Assembly (NCBI GenBank): GCA_016794365.1
Contig: JAEUKB010000037.1
Span: 62,001-126,000 of the forward strand
Direction of reading: 5' to 3'
DNA from: Myxococcales bacterium
GTDB taxonomy: Bacteria; Myxococcota_A; Polyangia; Palsa-1104; JAEUJZ01
DNA length: 64,000 nucleotides
Part shown: positions 56,021-64,000 of the stretch, piece after piece
How positions within the stretch are numbered: position 1 is the first letter of the stretch
Layout of the letters: each line of letters opens with the position of its first letter
Notes under the pieces: model-generated
What the model saw: the letters and a program-made list of their open reading frames with translations, nothing else
What the model was told of the DNA's origin: nothing
Database searches by the model: none
Made by a program: the position numbers and the translations under genes

Positions 56021-59000
56021 TCACTCCTTCTCAATCAGACCGAGTTCACGACGAAGATCGATAAGCTCTGCCGATACGCTCCAGCACAGCAGCGCGCGAG
56101 CCGTCTTCGCTTCGTGTTCGTCGTCGGTATCAAGCTTGACGCCAGCTTCCGCCAGCGCCGTCGAAAGGTTGCCAGTAATCGCCAGTGCCAGCGTCGCACT
56201 CCCGCGAAGGATCGAGCGCTGCCAGCCCAGGATCAGGTTCTTGCCGTTTTCACCCGACAGCTCTTGCATTCTCGACGCCAGGTTGCGCAGCCCAGCGCGC
56301 TCTTTGCGGGCAATCGCGCGGTCGAGCGCACGGACTTTTTCGTCGAGCTTGCTCTTTTCTGGACCGGACAGCGCGGGCACTGGCACCGAAACAAGCTGAC
56401 AGCAGGCCGCCACAAACAGCACAAATTCCGTCGCTGAACAGTCGATTGCGCCAAGTCGATCGGGCAGCAGCGCCAGCCTGCGAATCAGTCGGAACCAGTT
56501 CGTCTGCGACCACGACGACAGGCTCTCGGTAAATGCGCTGCCACAGACCAGCGTGCTTCCGACGGAAACGCACAGATCCTTTTCCTTGCCTGCGACGAGA
56601 GAATACGCAATCGTCAGATCGGTGTTTCCAAGTCCGAAGCGCTGCGCGAGGTTATCGACGGTGACCCAGCTTGGCGGAATCTTTTTCGCGTTCAGCCGAT
56701 CCTTGGCTGCATTCGACAGCGTCGCGACATCCGGCCCGAGCAGCTTGCTGCCCGTTTCCCAGACCTCTTGCCACAGATCGAGCAAAATCCCTCGGCAATC
56801 CGTCGAAAAGGCTGTGCTGCGCAGCGGTGGACCGACAGAGCGCTCAGGCTGACGAGCCGCTGGCGGCGGTGGCATCTCGGCACTTCCACCGAGTGCGCGC
56901 GTCACCACGGCGCTGGCTTGACCGGCCAAGCTGTGCGCCACGCTCTGTTTTTGCCAGTCGAACACCTGAGCCAGCGTCGCAAATGGCGTCACGGACAGCG
57001 GCGAATCGACATCGGACAGCGCTGCGGCTTGCTTGCGTGCTTCGTCGCGGGCTCGGTTGAGCGCACTGTTTGCTTTACCCGTCTCACCGCTCTGTGACGC
57101 CAGTTGAACCAGTCGATCAAGCGCTGCCAGATGCAGAGGCTGTTCCGACAGAAGCTTTTCGAGGATCGTAAGCGCTGCACTGCGCTCTCCCAGATCGCGC
57201 TCGTACAGTCCTGCCACTTCGAGCAAGACACTCTGGCGCAGCGACGACAGATCTTTGCTGTTTGGTAGCTCTTCGACGATGCGCTTCAGCGTTGCGAGCG
57301 CCGACTCTCGATCGCCCTTGCGAAGCTGAAGTCCGAGCAGTCGTTTTTGCTGGGCCACACGCTGCTCAACCTCGTCGGAGGTCTCGGATGGCTCGCCTAC
57401 TTGGCGAAGCTCGTTTCCGAAGCGCAGCGACTCAGCGATGTGGATGATGGCGTGCTCTGGACTTGTTTCCAGCAGCAGCTCCCCGAGGCTGCGATGAATC
57501 GAGAGCTGCTCCAGCTTGTCCGTCGCCAGTTCGATCAGTTTGCGATAGTGCATCGTCGCTGCTGCCAAGTCGCCGTGCTGGGTGCGTAGCGCAGCCAGTC
57601 GTCGGTGTGATAGCGCGTGATCCGGCTGTAGCGACAGCAGCGTCTCCAAGTCACTGGCTGCGACGACGTTTTGTCCCGTCAGAAGATGTAGCGCAGCGCG
57701 CTGGGACAGAAGCGCGACCCGAAGCGGTAGATCCTGACGTTTTTCTTCGTCGCTGCGTGCCACTTGAGCCAGCCGGAAATCGAGCAGCTCCAGCAGCGGT
57801 CCGTGATCGCCCGTCTGTTCCGCTCGACGCTGAAGCAGCGAAAGAAGTGGCTGAAAGATGCTGTCATCCAGCGGTCTTCCGTCGAGCGCGGCTCGTAGTG
57901 ACGCTGAAGCACCGTCTTGATCGCCAATCCGCATCAGCAGCTGGCCAGCCTCTGTGTACAGATCGGTTCGTGCGTCTCCGTCGCTGAGCAGAGAAGCAAG
58001 CCGCAGCGTATACATCGCATACGCACGCAGTCGCGCGGCACCGTCGGGAGACAGCGGCTGATCACGCAGCGGATCCAGCTCGCTTTCACTGGGCGCTGTG
58101 GCCTGACGAAGCAGCATCAGCGCCGCGACGCTGTGCGGATCCAGTGCCAGGGCTCGCAGTGCCGCTTCCGCCGCAGACTGTCGGAGCTTCGCCGAGCTTG
58201 CATCGTCCACTTCGTCAGCAGCGCTCTGCACCAAAAACGCTTCTGCTTCGAGCAGGATGAAGGCCACACGATCGCTGCGCTCGGACTCGGGACACAGCGA
58301 CTGACGCGCGCGCAGCACCTTCACCACGTCTGGAAGCTGCGCCATTTGCTCTAGCACCGACGGATCGGACAGAAAATCTGCCAGCGCGATGACGATGAGA
58401 GGCTGATCCCCGAGCGTCCGATATGCCAGCAGCAGTCGCCGCGTCGCTTCGAGCTGCTGTCCCGGCTCGTCGTCAAACAGCGCACCGAGCAGTCCCGCTC
58501 GCACCAGCAGCTCCGCCGCAACCACTTTCGCGCCGGGATCGTCGTGGGTCAGCAGCAGCTCCGCCAGCTCTGCCAGCGCGGTGCCTTGCGCTTTTCCGTC
58601 TTCACGTCGCTGATTGAGCAGCACGCGCGTCGTCAAGAGCTGAACCAGCGTCTCGCTTTTTACCGACGGGAGCTGACGAAGATCGTTGCGGGCTTTGACC
58701 AGCTGCGCATCCGCTCGCTCTAGCTCGCTGCTCGTCGGATTCGCCGCCACAATGAGCTGCGCCGCACGCTCTTCCGTCAGCAGTGCCACAGTCTCTGTCG
58801 TCAGTGGATCTTCCGTCGGTAGCGAGTCCGCCAGCGCTTCCAGCACGTCGGACAGCTTGTCGTACCGACGCTGCTGCATCACCGCGCGCAGTCGTCCAAG
58901 TGCTGCCCGAGTCGCTTGCGACGACGGAAGCGGCAGCGCTTGCAGGGCCTGATCGTACAGCTCATCGATGTCCGACGGCTTTGCAGCCAGCTCTTCGCGC

Positions 59001-61546
59001 AGCTCCGCCAGCGACAAGAGCGCTTCACCACGTAGCAGGCTCGTCGGAGCATGCTCTGCCACTTGGCCGAGCGTCGTCAGAAGCTTCGGGTTGTCATTTT
59101 CCCGTCGATGATACGCAGCCAGCGCCGACAGCGACGGTAGATACGATGGATCGCGCGCCAGAAGTGACTTGTGTAGCGTCGCCGCTTGCTCGGGCTTTTG
59201 CAGCTCGTGTTCGACCACGTCGATCAGCTTGGCGTACAGGACTCGTTCCGCCGCTGCTCCGTCGATCGTTTTTTCGCCATCGACGCTGCGCTGTACCAGC
59301 TCGATCTGACGCTGAAGCAGCTTCGACAGCTCGTCTTTTTTGCCCAGCGTCAGATACACCCGCTCCAGCTCTTCCAGCGCCTGCGGATGCCCCGGCTGCT
59401 GCTGGAGAATGTGCTCATACAGCGTGCTCGCTTCGTCGAGACGACCCAGCTTCACGAGCAGCTCTGACCGTCGAAGCTCGTCGGCAAGCTGAGGCTGACC
59501 ATACACACTGCTGGCTTCGAGCCACCGTCGCAGCGCCGCTTCTTCTTGCGTCACGTCGCCGCGCTGACGAGCAAACAGAACCTGCTTTCGGATCAGTCGG
59601 AGATCCGTCGTCGGCTGCTTCGCTAGCTCGTTTTGATGACGGCTTGCAGCCTCGGGATTTGCCAGAATTCCGTGGTACAGCTCGATCAGGCTCTCTCGCA
59701 GCAACGTCGCTTCAAGGCTCGCTGGATTTCCTTCGGAAAGTCGTCGCTCGAGCAGCCCAGCCAGCAGTCCTTCTCGGCCACTGCGGATGTAAATTTCTTC
59801 CAGTTGTGCGTCGAGAAGCTGGCGATGAACCAGCGATGCTCCGACGAGCGGCTTCGGCAGGAGCGCTTCGGCTCGCTGCACCAGCGCTTCCGCTTCCGTC
59901 AAATCGCCGCTCTGCACAAAACAGTCCGCAGCCGTGATCAGCGATTCCGTCGCCCAGCCGAGGTCACGGATCGTCTCCCCAGTCGCAGACAAAAGCCCGC
60001 GCTCAGCCTGATCCGCTTCCGCGATGAAGAGCTTCGCCAGCGTCGGCAGATCGTGCTTCTGCATCGCTCGTCGCTGCCGCAGCACTTGCAAGATCAGATG
60101 CGACGGTCCCAGCGCCGCGATCTTGGCTTCGACCTGCTCGGCCTCTTCGGCTCGTCCCGCCTGCCACAGCGCTGCTGCTTGCTTCAGCCACACACCGACG
60201 GGCGGTGGCGCATCTTCCGGGCGCTGTATCCGTAGCTCACTCTCTCGATCGAGCAGAATCTGAAGCAGCTTATCCGGCTGTCCCAGCGAGTCCGCCACCG
60301 AGAGCAGCTCTGGTCCCAGCAGCGGATCCGCAACCGATTTTTCTTGCGCTTTTTCGAGGTACTGCCACGAAAGCTCCAGGTTGCCAACGCGATCTTTGGC
60401 AAGCTGTGCCTGCCAGCGACGAATCCCGACGATCTGATCCGTCAGCAGCTGTTTGCGATGCGGCGTCGCGTTTTCCGCCTGCATCTCCAGGATCTCGGCG
60501 CGAATTTCGAGCGCGGTCAGACAGTCGGGAATGCGTCCGGCTGCGGCTGTGATGCGGACAATCTCGTCGATGACGCGAAGCTGATCGACACCGACATCGT
60601 AGGCATCGTGCAGATAGTTAAGCGCCGTCGTCACATCGCGACGACCACCCGCTCTGTTTGCTTGTTCGCTCGCTTCTTCCTCGATCCGTGCTTGCTCGAT
60701 GAGCAGCGCCACCCGTCTTCCCGGATCTTTGGTTGCCGTCGCCAGGGCCCGATAGACCTTCAGAAGCTCGTCGCTCGGTCGTCCTGCCGTGCCCGCCAAT
60801 GCCGACTGAGACGACTGCTTCGTGAGCACTTTTTCCAGCGCCACCAGCGGTGCCAGCGCTTCCCGATCCAGCTCGTGCGCCGCACGATAGCAAGCCATCG
60901 CTCCATCGACGTCGCTCAGACGATCTTCCAGGATATGACCTTTTTCGGTCAGCAGCTCTGCCCGCTCACGCTCGCTCGTCGCTGAATCCGCTTCAATGTC
61001 CAGCAGCCGCAGCAGGCTCGGCCACATCCCACGTCGGTAATAAATCCGTCGCAGTGCCCACAGGTTGGGACGAAGCGCTGCATCCAGCTTGAGCGCCGCC
61101 GCATAGCCATGAGCTGCGTCGTTTTCTCCTTCGGCGGTCTGCTCCGTCAGCGCTGCGATTTCGTGCTGTAGAGCCGCCGACATCGGCTGCTCGGTTTCAT
61201 CGCGAAGCTGTCTTTCGACGGCGGTCAGACGGTCGCGTGTGCTCTCGTTGCGAGCCCGACGCTTGATCAGATCCACCGGATCAATCGTTCCCGCCAGGTG
61301 ATTTTCTGTGGCGCTCAGCGGCTCTGCTTCCAGGATCTCGATGGCATCAGAGCCACTGTCCGGCAGCATCGTGACCGCATCGTCGTCGGAATCAACGGTC
61401 ACATCGCCTGTATCTAGCGCGACATCAGCATCGTCGAGCGCAGCAATCACAGCCTCGGCGGCACTCGATGTGGCGTCAGACTCGAAGGCACGGCTCACGG
61501 GCCGCTCATTACTGTTTCGATCCGCAGGGGTATCGGTGGAAGACAT
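56021..61546 (-). CDS. giant TPR protein, first gene of a tandem pair
   Basis: An 1841-residue helical protein starting MSSTDTPADRNSNERPVSRA. After an acidic first 90 residues come TPR-like repeats nearly throughout (such as MACYRAAHELDREALAPLVA, LYEHILQQQPGHPQALEELE). The C-terminal 350 residues, after a Pro-rich break near 1490, form a globular domain (VDNLAQRFGLGNTDLTIAYS, VSVGSTLVCG) that resembles the last domain of the downstream gene. It ends four bases before that gene's start and carries its ribosome-binding site. Function unknown; large TPR proteins usually organise protein complexes. Confidence 0.75.
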   Translation of the reverse strand: MSSTDTPADRNSNERPVSRAFESDATSSAAEAVIAALDDADVALDTGDVTVDSDDDAVTMLPDSGSDAIEILEAEPLSATENHLAGTIDPVDLIKRRARNESTRDRLTAVERQLRDETEQPMSAALQHEIAALTEQTAEGENDAAHGYAAALKLDAALRPNLWALRRIYYRRGMWPSLLRLLDIEADSATSERERAELLTEKGHILEDRLSDVDGAMACYRAAHELDREALAPLVALEKVLTKQSSQSALAGTAGRPSDELLKVYRALATATKDPGRRVALLIEQARIEEEASEQANRAGGRRDVTTALNYLHDAYDVGVDQLRVIDEIVRITAAAGRIPDCLTALEIRAEILEMQAENATPHRKQLLTDQIVGIRRWQAQLAKDRVGNLELSWQYLEKAQEKSVADPLLGPELLSVADSLGQPDKLLQILLDRESELRIQRPEDAPPPVGVWLKQAAALWQAGRAEEAEQVEAKIAALGPSHLILQVLRQRRAMQKHDLPTLAKLFIAEADQAERGLLSATGETIRDLGWATESLITAADCFVQSGDLTEAEALVQRAEALLPKPLVGASLVHRQLLDAQLEEIYIRSGREGLLAGLLERRLSEGNPASLEATLLRESLIELYHGILANPEAASRHQNELAKQPTTDLRLIRKQVLFARQRGDVTQEEAALRRWLEASSVYGQPQLADELRRSELLVKLGRLDEASTLYEHILQQQPGHPQALEELERVYLTLGKKDELSKLLQRQIELVQRSVDGEKTIDGAAAERVLYAKLIDVVEHELQKPEQAATLHKSLLARDPSYLPSLSALAAYHRRENDNPKLLTTLGQVAEHAPTSLLRGEALLSLAELREELAAKPSDIDELYDQALQALPLPSSQATRAALGRLRAVMQQRRYDKLSDVLEALADSLPTEDPLTTETVALLTEERAAQLIVAANPTSSELERADAQLVKARNDLRQLPSVKSETLVQLLTTRVLLNQRREDGKAQGTALAELAELLLTHDDPGAKVVAAELLVRAGLLGALFDDEPGQQLEATRRLLLAYRTLGDQPLIVIALADFLSDPSVLEQMAQLPDVVKVLRARQSLCPESERSDRVAFILLEAEAFLVQSAADEVDDASSAKLRQSAAEAALRALALDPHSVAALMLLRQATAPSESELDPLRDQPLSPDGAARLRAYAMYTLRLASLLSDGDARTDLYTEAGQLLMRIGDQDGASASLRAALDGRPLDDSIFQPLLSLLQRRAEQTGDHGPLLELLDFRLAQVARSDEEKRQDLPLRVALLSQRAALHLLTGQNVVAASDLETLLSLQPDHALSHRRLAALRTQHGDLAAATMHYRKLIELATDKLEQLSIHRSLGELLLETSPEHAIIHIAESLRFGNELRQVGEPSETSDEVEQRVAQQKRLLGLQLRKGDRESALATLKRIVEELPNSKDLSSLRQSVLLEVAGLYERDLGERSAALTILEKLLSEQPLHLAALDRLVQLASQSGETGKANSALNRARDEARKQAAALSDVDSPLSVTPFATLAQVFDWQKQSVAHSLAGQASAVVTRALGGSAEMPPPPAARQPERSVGPPLRSTAFSTDCRGILLDLWQEVWETGSKLLGPDVATLSNAAKDRLNAKKIPPSWVTVDNLAQRFGLGNTDLTIAYSLVAGKEKDLCVSVGSTLVCGSAFTESLSSWSQTNWFRLIRRLALLPDRLGAIDCSATEFVLFVAACCQLVSVPVPALSGPEKSKLDEKVRALDRAIARKERAGLRNLASRMQELSGENGKNLILGWQRSILRGSATLALAITGNLSTALAEAGVKLDTDDEHEAKTARALLCWSVSAELIDLRRELGLIEKE

Positions 61547-61834
61547 GGATGCGCTCGTCGTAACCCCACTGCCCTAGGCTCCTTCGGTCCGGGCCAAAAC
61601 ACGAACAAAGAAGGCTGCTTGGCACAGCACCAAGCGTGCACGCCTAGATGGCCTGGTAGTGCACTGAGCCCCTAGTATCGACGGCCAGATAGCAAGGTGT
61701 CAAACCAAAGCGCTGGGCACTTTTCGTCGCTGTGGGCGACGGTGCGAGCTGTGCCGAAAGGTCGGTTTTGTCTGCCCAAGTGGGCGGTCCGCACAGGTCC
61801 AGTGCTCGCTGCCAGGTGATACACTGCCCGCGTC

Positions 61835-62383
61835 ATGAGCGAACCCATCGTCGTCACAAGCCCCAGCGCGAACTGTCACGTCTTTACCTTCAAAGAAGGA
61901 CTGCTGTCTGGCGTGGCTCACGATCTCAAGATCGTCGTCGAGCGCTGCTCGATTTCGTACTGGCCCGGCGCAGACTCCCAGGCGGTGTCGCGCATCGAAG
62001 CCAGCTTCGATCCAAAGAGCCTTCGCGTCGTCTGTGCCCAGCGTGATGGACACGATCAGCCAAGCGCACTGTCCGCTGACAACCGCGCTGAAATCGAGCG
62101 CAACATCTTGCGCGATGTGCTCCAAGCGGATCGCTTTTCCGACATCCGCTTTGTGTCCAGCCAGGTCAGCGATCGCGCGGGCAGCTTCGAGGTAGTCGGC
62201 GAGCTTACGTTACACGGACAGCGTCGCACACTCACCGCACAGGTGCGCCGACAGGGGGACAGGTGGGTGTCCTCGCTGCGCTTACATCAGCCGGACTTTG
62301 GCATCAAGCCGTACAGCGCGGCCTTTGGCACGCTGCGCGTCAAGCCGGAACTTCTGCTGACGGTGTCGATTCCCGCGACCTAG
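61835..62383 (+). CDS. YceI-family protein
   Basis: A 182-residue YceI-like lipocalin-type protein that may bind polyisoprenoid or other lipids. Features are FTFKEGLLSGVAHDLKIVVE at the start, ASFDPKSLRVV, FVSSQVSDRAGSFEVVGELT, then LHGQRRTLTAQVRR and the end FGIKPYSAAFGTLRVKPEL. No signal peptide is visible, unlike the periplasmic members, so it may be cytosolic. Its last 44 bases overlap the 3' end of the convergent ATPase gene. Confidence 0.85.
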   Translation: MSEPIVVTSPSANCHVFTFKEGLLSGVAHDLKIVVERCSISYWPGADSQAVSRIEASFDPKSLRVVCAQRDGHDQPSALSADNRAEIERNILRDVLQADRFSDIRFVSSQVSDRAGSFEVVGELTLHGQRRTLTAQVRRQGDRWVSSLRLHQPDFGIKPYSAAFGTLRVKPELLLTVSIPAT

Positions 62384-63131
62384 CGCGTCCGATCACCGAG
62401 CCTGTATCCCGCGCAATCTTTCCATCTACGATCATGATCTGTCGATCGGTTCGTTCCGCCAGGCCGTGATCGTGCGTGACCAAGATCACCGTCACTCCTT
62501 CGAGATGAAGTCGCTCAAACAGCGCAATGATCTCTGTGCCGGTGCGCTGATCTAGGTTTCCGGTGGGCTCGTCGGCCAGCAGCACAGCCGGTCGGTTGAC
62601 CAGCGCCCTGGCAATCGCGACGCGCTGACGCTGACCACCCGATAGCTGCTCGGGTCGGTGATACAGCCGTCCACCCAGTCCGACGCGCTCGAGCGCTGCG
62701 ATCGCGGCTTGCTTGCGGGCCGCGCGACTGGCCCCGGCATAGAGCATCGGTAGCGCGACGTTATCGACGGCTGTGGCGCGCGGAAGCAGGTTGAAGCTCT
62801 GGAACACGAAGCCGATCTTGCGGTTGCGATTTTCCGCCAGCTCATCGTCGTCGAGCGACTGCACTTCCACACCGTCGAGCAGGTAACGTCCATCCGTCGG
62901 TGTATCCAAGCAGCCAAGCAGGTTCATCAGCGTAGACTTGCCCGAACCCGAGGGACCGACGATCGCGACGTATTCGCCTCGGTGAATCGTCAGATCGACG
63001 CCCCGCAGCGCTTCGACCAGCTCGCCGCCGAGGACAAAATGGCGCGTCAGCCCTTGAATCTCGATCACCGGCTCGCTGCGCTGCGCGATCGGTCTTGACG
63101 CGGGCGACGAAGCTGCCTCGGGATCGCTCAC
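62340..63131 (-). CDS. MacB-like ABC transporter ATP-binding protein
   Basis: A 263-residue ATPase of the LolD/MacB group. Walker A GPSGSGKST, the Q-loop FVFQSFNLLPRATAVDNV, the signature LSGGQRQRVAIARALV, Walker B VLLADEPTGNLD and the switch LVTHDHGLAERTD are all seen. A C-terminal tail rich in Ser and Arg is extra. The GTG start overlaps the stop of the adaptor gene by four bases (GTGA, 63128-63131). The matching permease is not in the window, and no permease follows this gene, so it should lie upstream of the adaptor. Confidence 0.9.
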   Translation of the reverse strand: MSDPEAASSPASRPIAQRSEPVIEIQGLTRHFVLGGELVEALRGVDLTIHRGEYVAIVGPSGSGKSTLMNLLGCLDTPTDGRYLLDGVEVQSLDDDELAENRNRKIGFVFQSFNLLPRATAVDNVALPMLYAGASRAARKQAAIAALERVGLGGRLYHRPEQLSGGQRQRVAIARALVNRPAVLLADEPTGNLDQRTGTEIIALFERLHLEGVTVILVTHDHGLAERTDRQIMIVDGKIARDTGSVIGRARSRESTPSAEVPA

Positions 63132-64000
63132 TGCGACTCCTTGTGACCGTCGATGCTCGATAGGCTGACCAAGACGCCGTCGTCGAGACCCTTTTCGTTG
63201 AGCGATGCCGCGAGCAGCTCTCCGGCGGAAAGTCCTCGGATGATCTCGCTGCGATCCCAGTTGGACAGCCCGACCTCGACGGCGCGCTTGCGTACCCGAT
63301 GCAGCTTTCCTTCGGGAACCAGCGCATAGACAAAGCGATTAAGCCCACGTCCAATGATCAAGTTCGACGGAATCGCCAGCACGCCCGCCTTTTCAGCCAC
63401 CAGGATCTCGACGTTGGCCGACATGCCAGGGAGCAGTCCAGCGGCCCGGGCGACTTCCAGATCGCTCACTTCGACCTCGACGGTGAGCGTTCGTGCGCCC
63501 TTCAGATCGCGCTTGACCGCTGGATCGGTTCGCGTCACCCGACCGCTGATCGTTCGGTTCGGTAGCGCATCCAGGTGCAGCTCCGCGCTCTGTCCGGGCT
63601 TCACGCGGGCAACATCCGCTTCATCGATCGTTGCATCGACGTGAAGCCGCGAATCGTCGATGATGTGAGCGACGGGCGCACCGGGCGCAGCGGTGTCTCC
63701 AAGCTGGATGGGTACGTCGGTGAGCAAGCCGTCAAACGGTGCCAAAATATCAGCTTTGGCACGGGCCACCTTCGCGGCGACAAGCTGTGCCAGCGCTTGC
63801 TCTCGCTGCGACTGCACCGTCTGAAGCGCGCGACTTGACTCGTGAAGTGCCGCCGCTGTGTCTTCGCTGACTTGCGCAGTTCCCGCGCCACCGAGCAGCA
63901 GCTTCGTCGCTCGTTCCGACTGACGCTTCATCGTTTCGACGCGCGCCGCCGCTTGCTGAACCTGCGCTTCTGCCGTCGCGACAGCCGCCGTTGCTTGACG
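63128..64000 (-). CDS. HlyD/MacA-like membrane fusion protein, 5' end outside the window
   Basis: The 290 codons present are the C-terminal part of a periplasmic adaptor; the frame stays open to the window edge (RQATAAVATAEAQVQQAAAR). An alpha-helical hairpin is followed by the lipoyl half-motif ADILAPFDGLLTDVPIQLGD, then the beta-barrel (LHVDATIDEADVARVKPGQS) and membrane-proximal domains (ILVAEKAGVLAIPSNLIIGR). With the ATPase it forms a MacAB-type exporter of macrolides, peptides or lipoproteins. Its start and signal lie beyond 64000. Confidence 0.87.
   Translation of the reverse strand, partial: RQATAAVATAEAQVQQAAARVETMKRQSERATKLLLGGAGTAQVSEDTAAALHESSRALQTVQSQREQALAQLVAAKVARAKADILAPFDGLLTDVPIQLGDTAAPGAPVAHIIDDSRLHVDATIDEADVARVKPGQSAELHLDALPNRTISGRVTRTDPAVKRDLKGARTLTVEVEVSDLEVARAAGLLPGMSANVEILVAEKAGVLAIPSNLIIGRGLNRFVYALVPEGKLHRVRKRAVEVGLSNWDRSEIIRGLSAGELLAASLNEKGLDDGVLVSLSSIDGHKESQ

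Overview
The window looks like part of the chromosome of a GC-rich (about 60 %) Gram-negative bacterium, most likely of the Myxococcota or a related deltaproteobacterial line. The reasons are inferential: a rpsP-rimM-trmD-(second SPOUT methyltransferase)-rplS-yraN ribosomal cluster, several outer-membrane lipoproteins, a CIRCE-controlled groESL, and two very large alanine/leucine-rich TPR proteins in tandem. No rRNA or tRNA gene was recognised.

Layout. 1-4 kb: ribosomal protein and tRNA-modification cluster closed by a clear terminator. 4-8 kb: an F420-type reductase, a UPF0316 membrane protein, then an ECF sigma factor / anti-sigma factor / secreted protein operon whose sigma gene is preceded by a short, translationally coupled upstream ORF, and a coiled-coil lipoprotein. 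8-15 kb (minus strand): AddA- and AddB-like helicase/nuclease subunits. 15-18 kb: a PafA-like phosphatase, a Gly/Ser-linked outer-membrane protein, and fmdB between two different short tandem-repeat arrays. 18-24 kb: an ABC ATPase with two MlaE-type permeases, then a large multidomain S41 protease. 24-32 kb: M19 dipeptidase, metF, dnaJ, bioB and, fused to bioB by a TGATG overlap, a 1019-residue protein joining a GH13 amylase domain to a radical SAM domain with a SPASM-like end.

32.4-41.05 kb is an integrated island that splits an MFS transporter gene. The 3' part (370 codons) lies at 31304-32416 and the 5' part (28 codons) at 41034-41120; joined, they give a normal transporter of about 399 residues. 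The island reads as two related elements inserted next to each other in opposite orientation. Element A (32411-37433, core GATCAT) carries integrase A, an Rpn-type nuclease, a zinc-ribbon/coiled-coil protein, a small ORF, and an RHH regulator plus a protein with a Death-like/EAD-type N-terminus. Element B (37436-41054, 18-bp direct repeats) carries integrase B, a winged-helix/nucleotidyltransferase pair with an iteron-like operator, and an AT-rich orphan gene. The cargo looks like defence or toxin-antitoxin functions.

41-64 kb: a RelA/SpoT enzyme, groESL, an epimerase/acyltransferase pair, a lipoprotein followed by an array of 29-bp hairpin repeats (CRISPR-like in form but with no cas genes), an esterase, two giant paralogous TPR proteins, a YceI protein, and a MacB-like ATPase plus a MacA-like adaptor that runs off the window end.
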